Below, piece after piece: positions 1 through 6,890 of a stretch of 44,377 nt of DNA. Where the stretch lies: assembly GCA_016860685.1 (NCBI GenBank), contig BOJX01000012.1, forward strand, positions 1 to 44,377. Direction: 5' to 3'. A program made the translations under genes and the position numbers. This DNA comes from Planctomycetota bacterium. GTDB taxonomy: Bacteria; Planctomycetota; Phycisphaerae; UBA1845. The first letter of the stretch is position 1. Every line of letters starts with the position of its first letter. The notes under the pieces are model-generated. The model was not told where the DNA came from. It did not search any database and worked only from the letters and a program-made list of their open reading frames with translations.

Positions 1-1
1 C

Positions 2-109
2 CGCAACCATCGTTGCCGAACCTTGGAAGAACTGATGAAGGAGGTTGACCATCACTTACGCTACAGAAATCGAACCCGCGCGACATCGATTACGAACGTT
101 GTCGCATGA
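2..109 (+). pseudogene. C-terminal scrap of a transposase (IS630-like)
   Basis: The window opens inside a reading frame that gives about 35 residues (RNHRCRTLEELMKEV, then a basic tail) before a TGA stop. The phrase NHRCRTLEELM followed by a basic helix resembles the extreme C-terminus of IS630-family DDE transposases, which typically end with a short LxEL helix and an RxR-rich tail. Only the tail is visible, so the catalytic core cannot be checked. It lies next to the truncated hsdR fragment, which suggests that insertion-sequence activity removed the rest of hsdR. It could also be chance similarity in a short open frame. Confidence 0.4.
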
Positions 110-153
110 TTCGGAATAAGGATTTAGGCGGTGGAGGTGGCGGAGAACAGCCG

Positions 154-393
154 TTATTGACAACGAGAGAGCAGATAAGCAGCCAGCGTCACGGCTTCGG
201 GGCCTAGCTCATAGAGCTGCCGGGCCAGCGTGTCGCGCAGCCGCCGATGGAGCACGACCTGGCCGTAGTCGTCGCGCTCGGCCGCCGGCTCGCCCGGGGC
301 GATCTCCGGGCCGTGGGCGATTCCCCAGCCGGCGCTCTCCAGCCAGGCGAGGGCGGCGGATTCGACGGTGGATTCGGTGAAGCGCTCGGTCAT
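154..393 (-). pseudogene. hsdR: N-terminal fragment of type I restriction subunit HsdR
   Basis: The first ~55 residues ([20 protein letters not shown], then a [12 protein letters not shown] stretch and RLRDTLAR) match the characteristic start of HsdR, the motor and nuclease subunit of type I restriction enzymes, which is normally about 1000 residues long. The frame stops after 79 residues, so the endonuclease domain and the helicase motifs are absent. After RLRDTLAR the sequence ([10 protein letters not shown]) no longer looks like HsdR and resembles the N-terminal region of some transposases, pointing to an insertion or deletion junction near 210-220. The start codon overlaps the stop of the upstream AAA gene in an ATGA arrangement, so it was the last gene of a coupled operon. 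No restriction activity is expected. Confidence 0.75.
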
Positions 394-2666
394 CCATCGT
401 CCTCCTCCGAAGCGGGCGGATTGACGAGCTCGACCATCGCATCGTAGTGCGGCTTATCCTGCGCCTCGATGAACTGCAACAAATCTGTCAGGACAGTTCC
501 GGACTCGGCAAGAAGAGAGGGGTCGTGCTCAGGTTCGCCAACAGCATTTGAGTGGGAGTGCGTGTGCAAAAATCGCAAGATTCGCGTCTTCTTAGCCGCA
601 TCATAGGCTATAGCTTCCATCTTCTGCCACAGTTCCCCTGCAACATTCGGCTGGCGAAACGCAAGAAACGCTTCTAGCAGACGCCTCGCCATGTTAGGCA
701 GGGCGTAATTGTCCTCCAGATTTTCAGAACCGGACTGATCGGCTGCTTGGTAGATACGCGAAAACAGGTACTGATACTCCGAATCGTAATTCTCAAGCAA
801 CGGATCCAGGGGGCGAATCGCAGTGCACCGTCCATTGGTATCATTCCGGCAATCCAGCATGTAGAACCTTGCTGGTCGCTGTTTTGGATCCTTTTTCTTC
901 TGCCCTTTTAGATGATGAAACCAGTTGCGCACCTGCCGAAAGAATGTGAAGTTGTGCGTGAAGATCAACAACTGGGCTGCGTGCTGCGTGCGCTCCCGGA
1001 TGAAGCCGAACGCGAGGTACAGCGCGTTGGCGTCAAGGCTCGAAACTGGATCGTCGAGCACAACCACGCCATCCGCCAAGTCAAACCGCCGGTCCTGAAG
1101 CGATTTCAGGAAGTAGAGTAGAGCGAGCGCCGTCATCTCCCCTTCGCTCAGCGCCTCAGCGGGAACACCATATCGCGTGATCGTGTAGCCGGAGTCCTTG
1201 ATCTCCAGGCGCAACCTGTCGTGACCAAGGTACTTGCGGAGTTCCTCGTTCAACTCTTCGGCCGGTTGGCGGTGCTCCACGATCTCTCGCTCCAGCCGCG
1301 AGATCTCGCCGTTCAGGCGCTCGACTTCCGCAGCCGCGTTCCTTACGGCGACCTCGGCTGCCTGGACGGCATCACGGAGCCGCACGAACTCCACCAGGTC
1401 TCCAGCGACAAAGTCCGCCTCCAGACGCTCGCGCGCGGCGCTGACGCGGGACTGAAACTCATCGCACGCCTGATTGTGCCGGCGGATAACTTCGTTCAGG
1501 CGGTCGACGCCCGCAGCATCAACGGCTGGGACTGAGACAGCCAGCGACGAGGCCTTGAACGGCTGGGCCTTCTTGTCGTTCAGGGCCTTGACGAGGTCGC
1601 CGATGAAGGTCCGTACGGCGTCGAGCGCCTGCCGAAGCGCCTGTTCCGCAACGTCGAAGTCTGTCGCCAGATCGTCGTACAGTTCAGCCCGATTGGGCAT
1701 CTTCACCTCGGCTGCCTGCTTTTCGGCCGATTCCAACGCACGGATCTGTTCATCAACCCGACGCAAAAACCGTTCGTACTCGGCGTTGAAATGCGCTTCC
1801 AGTTCTCCAACGCGGCTTTGGGGCAGCGGCTGCTCGCAGAAGAGGCATTTGTCGGATCTGCGCTCCTTGTGCAGCCCCAGCCCATGGCGGACCCACTCCG
1901 CAAGCGCGGAGTCGTCCCTCAGGGATTGGATGGCCGATGAAACGACGGTCGTTTGCAGCAGTGCGGCGACCTGATCAGCCAGCCCCTGAAGGGCGGGAAT
2001 CTGGTAGGTGACTTCCGGCACCTTTGGCTGGGGGGTGGCCTGGTGTTGCGCCAGCAATGCCTCGCGCTGCTCATCGCTCAATCGGTGCGAGGCGGCGTCC
2101 CCGTCCGCCGCCATCTTCTGAGCCCGGCCCTGATAGTCCGTCTTGTTGTAGTTGTTGTACGCGCTGCCGGTCTTCTGGAGTGTGTCCTTGATGACCTTGG
2201 CCCGGTCGATGCAGTATCTGTCGAAGGCCCTCTCGGCGTGCTGCTCGCGCGAACGCGCGGAGACCAGGTTGGCCTCTGCCGTTGTGCGTTCAGCCTTAAG
2301 CCGATCGGCCTCCTTCTGCTTCTCGACGCTCTCCTTCCCGACCACGAAGATCGGCGGCACGTCGCCTCCGCCGACGGGAAAGACGCTCTCGTTCACGAAG
2401 TCCCGGTTGAACACCCGCACGGGAAGCGTCGCTTGGGCGAACTCGTCGCCGCCGACAGCGTGCCCGTCGAGTGCAAAGGTGACCTGCCCCGTGGTGGGCG
2501 GCGTCCTGGCCTCCAAACCACGAAACAGCCTGCTCAGCGTTGTCTTGCCGGAGCCGTTCCAGCCGTAGATCAGGTTGTACCTCCCGAAATCCGGCAGGTC
2601 CGTGGGCCACGTAAAGTCGCGGAAGACCCCACAGTCGCGCAGCCGTGATATGCGGGTGATGGCCAT
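390..2666 (-). CDS. RloC/PrrC-like AAA ATPase with Cys-x2-Cys hook (possible anticodon nuclease)
   Basis: A 758-residue ABC/SMC-type ATPase of the AAA_13 group. Walker A is GWNGSGKT at 35-42, followed by a long helical region with a CLFC pair (Cys274, Cys277) placed like the zinc hook of RloC and Rad50. The ABC signature is LSEGE at 506-510, Walker B is VVVLDDP at 534-540, and a switch histidine lies in FTHN at 569-572. Near the C-terminus, Arg661-x3-Glu665 is followed by a histidine cluster at 701-705, an arrangement compatible with the Arg-Glu-His set of PrrC/RloC anticodon nucleases. PrrC-type nucleases are known to sit inside hsd operons and to act when restriction is disabled, and this gene lies between hsdS and hsdR remnants. 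The start at 2666 was chosen because ATG overlaps the abi stop (TGATG) and the upstream in-frame extension is low-complexity. The nuclease role is inference; it may be only a DNA-end-sensing ATPase. Confidence 0.8.
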   Translation of the reverse strand: MAITRISRLRDCGVFRDFTWPTDLPDFGRYNLIYGWNGSGKTTLSRLFRGLEARTPPTTGQVTFALDGHAVGGDEFAQATLPVRVFNRDFVNESVFPVGGGDVPPIFVVGKESVEKQKEADRLKAERTTAEANLVSARSREQHAERAFDRYCIDRAKVIKDTLQKTGSAYNNYNKTDYQGRAQKMAADGDAASHRLSDEQREALLAQHQATPQPKVPEVTYQIPALQGLADQVAALLQTTVVSSAIQSLRDDSALAEWVRHGLGLHKERRSDKCLFCEQPLPQSRVGELEAHFNAEYERFLRRVDEQIRALESAEKQAAEVKMPNRAELYDDLATDFDVAEQALRQALDAVRTFIGDLVKALNDKKAQPFKASSLAVSVPAVDAAGVDRLNEVIRRHNQACDEFQSRVSAARERLEADFVAGDLVEFVRLRDAVQAAEVAVRNAAAEVERLNGEISRLEREIVEHRQPAEELNEELRKYLGHDRLRLEIKDSGYTITRYGVPAEALSEGEMTALALLYFLKSLQDRRFDLADGVVVLDDPVSSLDANALYLAFGFIRERTQHAAQLLIFTHNFTFFRQVRNWFHHLKGQKKKDPKQRPARFYMLDCRNDTNGRCTAIRPLDPLLENYDSEYQYLFSRIYQAADQSGSENLEDNYALPNMARRLLEAFLAFRQPNVAGELWQKMEAIAYDAAKKTRILRFLHTHSHSNAVGEPEHDPSLLAESGTVLTDLLQFIEAQDKPHYDAMVELVNPPASEEDDG

Positions 2667-3550
2667 CAGACCGTTCCCCGAGTCAACTGGGCGGGCATCT
2701 TCGCGCGTGCCGCGTGCGTCTCGAACAGGAACGATGCGAGCGTCGTTGCCGCGCCGACAGCGAGCCGGGCATGCCGAACGGGCAGCCGCTTCTGATGGCC
2801 GTGCTTGCCGTGGCCAGTTCCGTAAAGGTTGCGAAGCTCGGCCATGCCTTGAGCGATCATGGCGAGGTTGCCAAGAATCGCCTTGATGGTCTTCGCTCCC
2901 TTCGCCGAGTCCGGTATGTCCTCGGGGAGCAGTTGCAGATGGACCACCGTTCGCTTCACCAGCGGGACGAGATCGAGGCGATCCACGTTGGAGTTGCCAC
3001 GGGTCGCCAGGATCGTCTTGCAGCACGTTTCCACGAGTTCCTTCGCTTGGCCGATGGCAAGATCGGAGTCCTGCTCGACGGCCTCGTTCAGCCGGTCGAT
3101 CTGCGCCGCCAGGTACTCGGCGTTCAGCGTCGCGGCTGTCGCTGTCAGATGCCGAAGCGCGGCAGAATCTGCCTTCGCTCGCAACCGGCCATCGCTGAAT
3201 TCGTAGCCGTCGCGGCGGAGCCAGCCCAAGAGGTTGTCGTACTTTCCCTTCAACGTCGGTGTGTCGTAGGTGCGGACACCGGGATTCTCGATCTGGCTCA
3301 CGCAGGTGGCCAGAATCGCTTCATAGACCTTCAAGAGCTTCCCGACGTCGCCTGCGTCCGCAAAGTTGAGACGGTGGTAGTACTGCTCCACGAACTTCCT
3401 GCGTTCTCCGCCGAGCCCAGGTCCGTATGAGCGGTCCGGCTCCAGGCCGGCGGCCGAGAACTCGTTCTCGATCTCCCGCAGCGTCCAGCCGACGAGAAAC
3501 TCGCGGAACTCGTTGCGGGTCTTCTTGCTGATAAGCTCGCGTCCACTCAT
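2666..3550 (-). CDS. abortive infection protein with Abi_C domain
   Basis: A 294-residue soluble protein. The last ~110 residues carry the signature of the abortive-infection C-terminal domain: AKELVETCCKTIL around 168-180, then LRNLYGTGHGKHG and RHARLAVGAATTLASFLFETH near 240-280. The N-terminal half (MSGRELISKKTRNEFREFLV) is helical and begins with a short module seen in some AbiJ-like proteins; I do not assign it a function. Abi proteins usually stop phage multiplication at the cost of the host cell. The gene overlaps hsdS by ATGA and the ATPase gene by TGATG, so the three were translationally coupled. That placement suggests a combined sensor/effector cassette carried by the restriction operon. 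Family assignment is good; the mechanism is unknown. Confidence 0.8.
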   Translation of the reverse strand: MSGRELISKKTRNEFREFLVGWTLREIENEFSAAGLEPDRSYGPGLGGERRKFVEQYYHRLNFADAGDVGKLLKVYEAILATCVSQIENPGVRTYDTPTLKGKYDNLLGWLRRDGYEFSDGRLRAKADSAALRHLTATAATLNAEYLAAQIDRLNEAVEQDSDLAIGQAKELVETCCKTILATRGNSNVDRLDLVPLVKRTVVHLQLLPEDIPDSAKGAKTIKAILGNLAMIAQGMAELRNLYGTGHGKHGHQKRLPVRHARLAVGAATTLASFLFETHAARAKMPAQLTRGTV

Positions 3551-4103
3551 GACCCCACCTCCTCTGCGACGGCCTCGGCGGCGGGCAGTTCGATCTCGCC
3601 GCTCAGGAGCTTGGGCAGCAGCGTGTCGCGTAGACCGGCCAGGCGGCGGTTCTGGCGTTCACACAAATAGATGCGATCACAAAGTGGCTTCACGAACGAA
3701 TCGAAAGCCGTAACCAGAGCGGGATGCGGAACAATCTGCTGGCTCATGTATGCCATATTGCGATTAAGGCCGGGTACCGCAGAATCAGCACCAAGACTCG
3801 CCAGGTCATGGTTCCTCAATGCGTGAAACAGAAAATGGAGACTGCGAATCGGGCCAATGGCGACGACGTAAAAGGTTGTGTCGATCGGGAAGAACTCGTT
3901 CGGAGACCAAGTGACAATTCCTGGGTTGCCTTTGCGACCAACCACGATGCCAGGATCCGCCACAAGAGCGGTGTCGTGCCAACCCACCTGTCCATTCGAT
4001 CCATAAACCGCAACAGTGCCAGGTCTACGATCCTGCGCCCGCAGCCTCTTTTCATAAGCCAACTCGATTAACTCGCCAAACTTCGAGACCTTCCACCCCT
4101 CCT
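3547..4103 (-). pseudogene. hsdS: truncated type I specificity subunit HsdS (second half)
   Basis: The open frame ends in the classical HsdS carboxyl region: FDSFVKPLCDRI, then a helix leading to LRDTLLPKLLSGEIELP. The preceding ~130 residues are a target-recognition domain, including the phrase GRKGNPGIVTW. The frame runs back to EGWKVSKFGELIELAYEKR and then meets the end of the IS1595 element at 4104. Intact HsdS has two recognition domains and about 400 residues; here the first recognition domain and central spacer are missing, so the element or an associated deletion cut the gene. A downstream ATG at 4062 could still give a 171-residue half-subunit. Half-size HsdS proteins can dimerise in some systems, but with hsdR broken and no hsdM in the window, function is doubtful. 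Confidence 0.8.
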
Positions 4104-4113
4104 GAATCTCTGC

Positions 4114-4142
4114 TTGACTCCGGCTGGCAAGTACAGTATATG
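4114..4142 (+). promoter_or_regulatory. IS-borne sigma70-type promoter (transposase)
   Basis: TTGACT and TATATG are separated by exactly 17 bp inside the IS left end, 57 bp before the transposase start. The same promoter, with the same 17-bp spacer length, occurs in front of cas3. A ribosome binding site GGGAGG precedes the ATG at 4199 by 6 bases. Confidence 0.65.
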
Positions 4143-4198
4143 TACGGTTTTACGTGGTCAAGGGGTCCGGAAGTTTTTTTCGAGCAGGGAGGCGTCCG

Positions 4199-5310
4199 AT
4201 GGCGGGGCGTGCGGTGAAAGCGGAGCGGGGGCGGGTCATGCCGTGAGGGCGAGCCATGCCGTGGGGGCGGGTCATGCCGTGGGGGGCGGGTGAGGCGGTG
4301 GCGACGGGAGGCCGTTCGGGGCGGGTGCCGCTGCCGAAGGTCATGACGGTGGCTGAGGTTCACGAGCGGTTCGGCACGGAGGAGGCGTGTTTGTCGCATC
4401 TGCGGAAACTCCGCTGGGGCGAGGATCTGGAGCGTTTCGTCTGTCCGGGGCGACGGCCCAACGGCAAGCCCTGCGGGCATACCAAGGGCGGGTAGCTGGC
4501 GAAGCGCGGACTGATCGAATGTGGTGAGTGTCATCATCAGACGTCGGTGACCGCCGGCACGATCTTCCATCGCCTCCGCAGTCCGTTGTGGAAGTGGTTC
4601 TGGGCGATGTACCAGCTCAGCCAGGACAAGAAGGGCGTGGCGACGCTGGAACTGGCCAAGCAGGTGCGGGTGTGCGACCAGACGGCCTGGACGATGCTAC
4701 AGAAGCTGCGCGAGGCGATGCGAACCTGTGAGCAACAACAGGTTTTGCAAGGGCTTGTGGAGCTGGACGAATGCTACGTCGGCGGCGAGGCCGAGGAGGG
4801 CACGACCGGCCGTGGCACTTCTCATAAACTGCATACCACTCTGGCGCTTCTCATAAAACGCCCGTGGCGGTGGCCGTCGCGGTCGAGCTTCGCGCGGACG
4901 GCAAGCCGGGCCGCGTGGCGATGCAGTCGATCGAACGTCCTGATGCGCACTGCCTGCGGAAGTTCGCGGAGTCGAAGATCGAGAAGGGGGCGACGCTCAA
5001 GACCGACGGTTGGGGGGCGTATGCGTCGGTGGCCAAGGCCGGGTACAAGCACAAGGCCATCGTGACCGGAAGCGGGAAGAAGGCCGTGCGGAAGTTCCCG
5101 TGGATCCACACCTTCATCGGGAACCTGAAGCGCATGATCCTGGGCGCATAACATTCGGTGTCCCCGAAACCCCTCGACCACTACCTCGCCGAATTCCACT
5201 ACCGCGGCAATCGGCGCTGGCGGGAGGAGAGCCGCTTCGAACGGCTGATCGCCGCCGCTGTCGGCGCTAAACCTATCACGTGCAGACAGTTAGTCACCGG
5301 AGGCAGTTAG
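4199..5310 (+). pseudogene. IS1595-family transposase, broken by stops and a frameshift
   Basis: Reading from ATG 4199 (MAGRAVKAERGRVMP) gives an IS1595 transposase interrupted several times. There is an in-frame TGA at 4244 and a TAG at 4493 inside the N-terminal zinc-ribbon region (FVCPG, then CGECHHQTSVTAGTIF). Near 4815-4860 there is a small insertion flanked by the near-repeats CACTTCTCATAAAC and CGCTTCTCATAAAA, which shifts the frame by +2. A TAA lies at 5149 just before LDHYLAEFHYRGNRRWREES, the conserved tail. Catalytic-domain phrases remain readable, for example LVELDECYVGGEAE and LKTDGWGAYASV, so the family is secure. The frame ends 6 bp from the right terminus. It cannot make active enzyme without several readthrough events. 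Confidence 0.85.
4229..4282 (+). repeat. three 18-bp tandem repeats in transposase start region
   Basis: Three consecutive units of the form GGGCGGGTCATGCCGTGG occur at 4229-4246, 4247-4264 and 4265-4282. The first unit ends in TGA instead of TGG, and this single change creates the first in-frame stop of the transposase pseudogene. Unit length is a multiple of three, so copy-number change alone keeps frame. Confidence 0.85.
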
Positions 5311-5314
5311 AGAT

Positions 5315-6811
5315 TCATGACCCCGCAATCGCATACAGCGTGTTCCGATTGTTGATGTACAGGACGCCGTTGGCCGCGACCGGGGTGGTGTAGACGGAGG
5401 TCATCAGGTCCATCGTGCCCAGCACCTTCAGCTCCCTGCCCTGCTGGAGGACGAAGACTTCGCCGCTTTCGGTGCCGAGTATGACTTTGCCGTCCACGAC
5501 GTAGGGGGAGCCCCAAACCGCGGCGAAAGTGTCGTGCGTCCAGTATTTCTGTCCCGTCTTCGCATCGAAGCAGTACAAAAAACCGCTCAGGTCGGCCGCG
5601 TAGACCAGCCCGTCCTTCACCGCGCAGGTTGAGATCGACCGGCGGAACTCCTCGCCGCCGACGTGCCAGACCTTGCCGCTTTGGGTGATGTCGCCGCTCT
5701 TCGTCGCGTCGATGCAGTAGAAGTGCCCGATGCCCTCGCCGTGCTCCGGATCCTGCCCGACGCAGACGTAGACGTGGTTGCCGACGATGACCGGCGTGGC
5801 AATGACCTCGTTCGCCGTGCCGCGGCCACCGAGAATGTACTTCGCATCCGGCGGATTCAGGTTGAATTTCCAGATGACGTCGCCGTTCTTCGGGTCCATC
5901 GCGTAGCACCAACCGTCGCCCGCGCCGTAAATGACCTGCGGTTTTCCGCCGATCACGCCGTAGGACGGCGACGACCACTGCCCGTGAAAGATCTTGTTCG
6001 CCGTCAGATTCTTTGTCCACGCGACCTTGCCGGTGTCCTTGTCCACGGCGACGAAGTCCGGCGCGGCGGGCTTCGGAATGTTGATGTGCCCCTCATCCAC
6101 GCCGTTGCTCGTGCCGACGAAGATCAGTTTGCCGTCGCTGACCGGCGAGGCCGTGGCGAGGTTATGCGGGAAGACGCCCATTTCGTCGAACATGTCGACG
6201 ATCCAGACGAAGTCGCCGTCCATCTTGTCCTTGTATTTCTCGCTCGTGTAAGGCCCGTCGTTCTCGCCGTCGGTCATGCCCTCCACGTCGGCGCAGACGA
6301 TCTCGCAGCGGTTGCTGACGTAGTAGATGCGGTCGCCGATCGCCAGCGGCGAGGAGCAGATGCCCTGCTCCGGCCAATCATTCACCTGTCCGGTGGGCAT
6401 CTTGTCGTGCGTCGCCTGCCAGAGGAGCTTTCCGTCCGCCTCATTGAAGCACAGGACGACGCCCTTGTCGCCGGTGATCTCTTTCCGGAATTCGCCGCCG
6501 TTGTTGGTTCCGACGAAGATCTTCCCTTTGTGGACGACGACGTTGCCGTAAGTCTGCGACCCCAGCGGCGCGGACCACTTGATATTCTTTTTCGCCTTGA
6601 TGTCCCACTCCGCCGGGATGCCGGTCTCGTCGGACACCATGTTGCGGTCGGGCGACCCGCCCCACATTGTCCAGTCGCCGCGCTTGGGCGCAGACCCGCT
6701 TTGTGCAAGTGCGCATGCGGCCGGGAGGATTACCGCCAGCATTGCCGCCAACGAATTGCGAATTGCGAATTGCGAATAACGAATTGGGTTCTTCTTCCCA
6801 CAACGTCTCAT
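5315..6811 (-). CDS. exported PQQ-like beta-propeller protein
   Basis: A 498-residue protein built of PQQ-type beta-propeller blades, each ending in an AxDxxTGxxxW-like turn: DGKLLWQ, TGKVAWTK, NGDVIWKF and TGQKYWTHD. Such proteins are abundant in planctomycetes; some are alcohol dehydrogenases, others are BamB-like scaffolds. I see no cytochrome motif and no quinoprotein disulfide ring, so an enzymatic role is not supported. The N-terminus has a hydrophobic stretch (LAAMLAVILPAACALA) with a likely signal peptidase site after ALA. The start at 6811 is chosen because it gives this a basic n-region; ATG 6742 would also keep the hydrophobic core. The n-region is encoded by a 7-bp tandem repeat. 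The gene lies 79 bp after the larger propeller gene on the same strand, so the two are probably cotranscribed. Its stop codon touches the IS1595 end. Confidence 0.8.
   Translation of the reverse strand: MRRCGKKNPIRYSQFAIRNSLAAMLAVILPAACALAQSGSAPKRGDWTMWGGSPDRNMVSDETGIPAEWDIKAKKNIKWSAPLGSQTYGNVVVHKGKIFVGTNNGGEFRKEITGDKGVVLCFNEADGKLLWQATHDKMPTGQVNDWPEQGICSSPLAIGDRIYYVSNRCEIVCADVEGMTDGENDGPYTSEKYKDKMDGDFVWIVDMFDEMGVFPHNLATASPVSDGKLIFVGTSNGVDEGHINIPKPAAPDFVAVDKDTGKVAWTKNLTANKIFHGQWSSPSYGVIGGKPQVIYGAGDGWCYAMDPKNGDVIWKFNLNPPDAKYILGGRGTANEVIATPVIVGNHVYVCVGQDPEHGEGIGHFYCIDATKSGDITQSGKVWHVGGEEFRRSISTCAVKDGLVYAADLSGFLYCFDAKTGQKYWTHDTFAAVWGSPYVVDGKVILGTESGEVFVLQQGRELKVLGTMDLMTSVYTTPVAANGVLYINNRNTLYAIAGS
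6752..6786 (-). repeat. 7-bp tandem repeat inside a signal-peptide coding region
   Basis: Five consecutive heptamers, CGAATTG three times, CGAATAA once and CGAATTG once, lie within the first codons of the PQQ gene and encode the odd SQFAIRNS segment. Seven is not a multiple of three, so gain or loss of one unit would shift the reading frame between the ATG at 6811 and the mature protein, while the ATG at 6742 lies downstream of the tract. Confidence 0.85.
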
Positions 6812-6890
6812 TGAAAACACCCTGTCCTCGTCATGTGGAAAATCGCCAAGGGGCATGCGAGCGCGTTCGTTATTCGCTTTTCTGAATTCC

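Larger units (their letters stand above)
4104..5316 (+). mobile_element. decayed IS1595-family insertion sequence
   Basis: The element is bounded by imperfect inverted repeats. The left end reads GAATCTCTGCTTGACTCCGG, and the right end, read inward on the minus strand, reads GAATCTCTAACTGCCTCCGG, with 15 of 20 bases identical. Between them lies a single transposase gene of the zinc-ribbon/DDE type used by IS1595. The left junction cuts hsdS and the right end touches the stop codon of the PQQ gene. I found no clean 8-bp target duplication (CCCCTCCT against ATGACCCC), which agrees with a rearrangement that joined unrelated flanks. A second, solitary left end lies at 21153. Confidence 0.75.

Noticed and set aside
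4052..4570. 172-residue minus-strand frame across the IS left end
   Set aside because: Its repeats (PSRHDPP and similar) come from the 18-bp tandem units read backwards and from the IS end.
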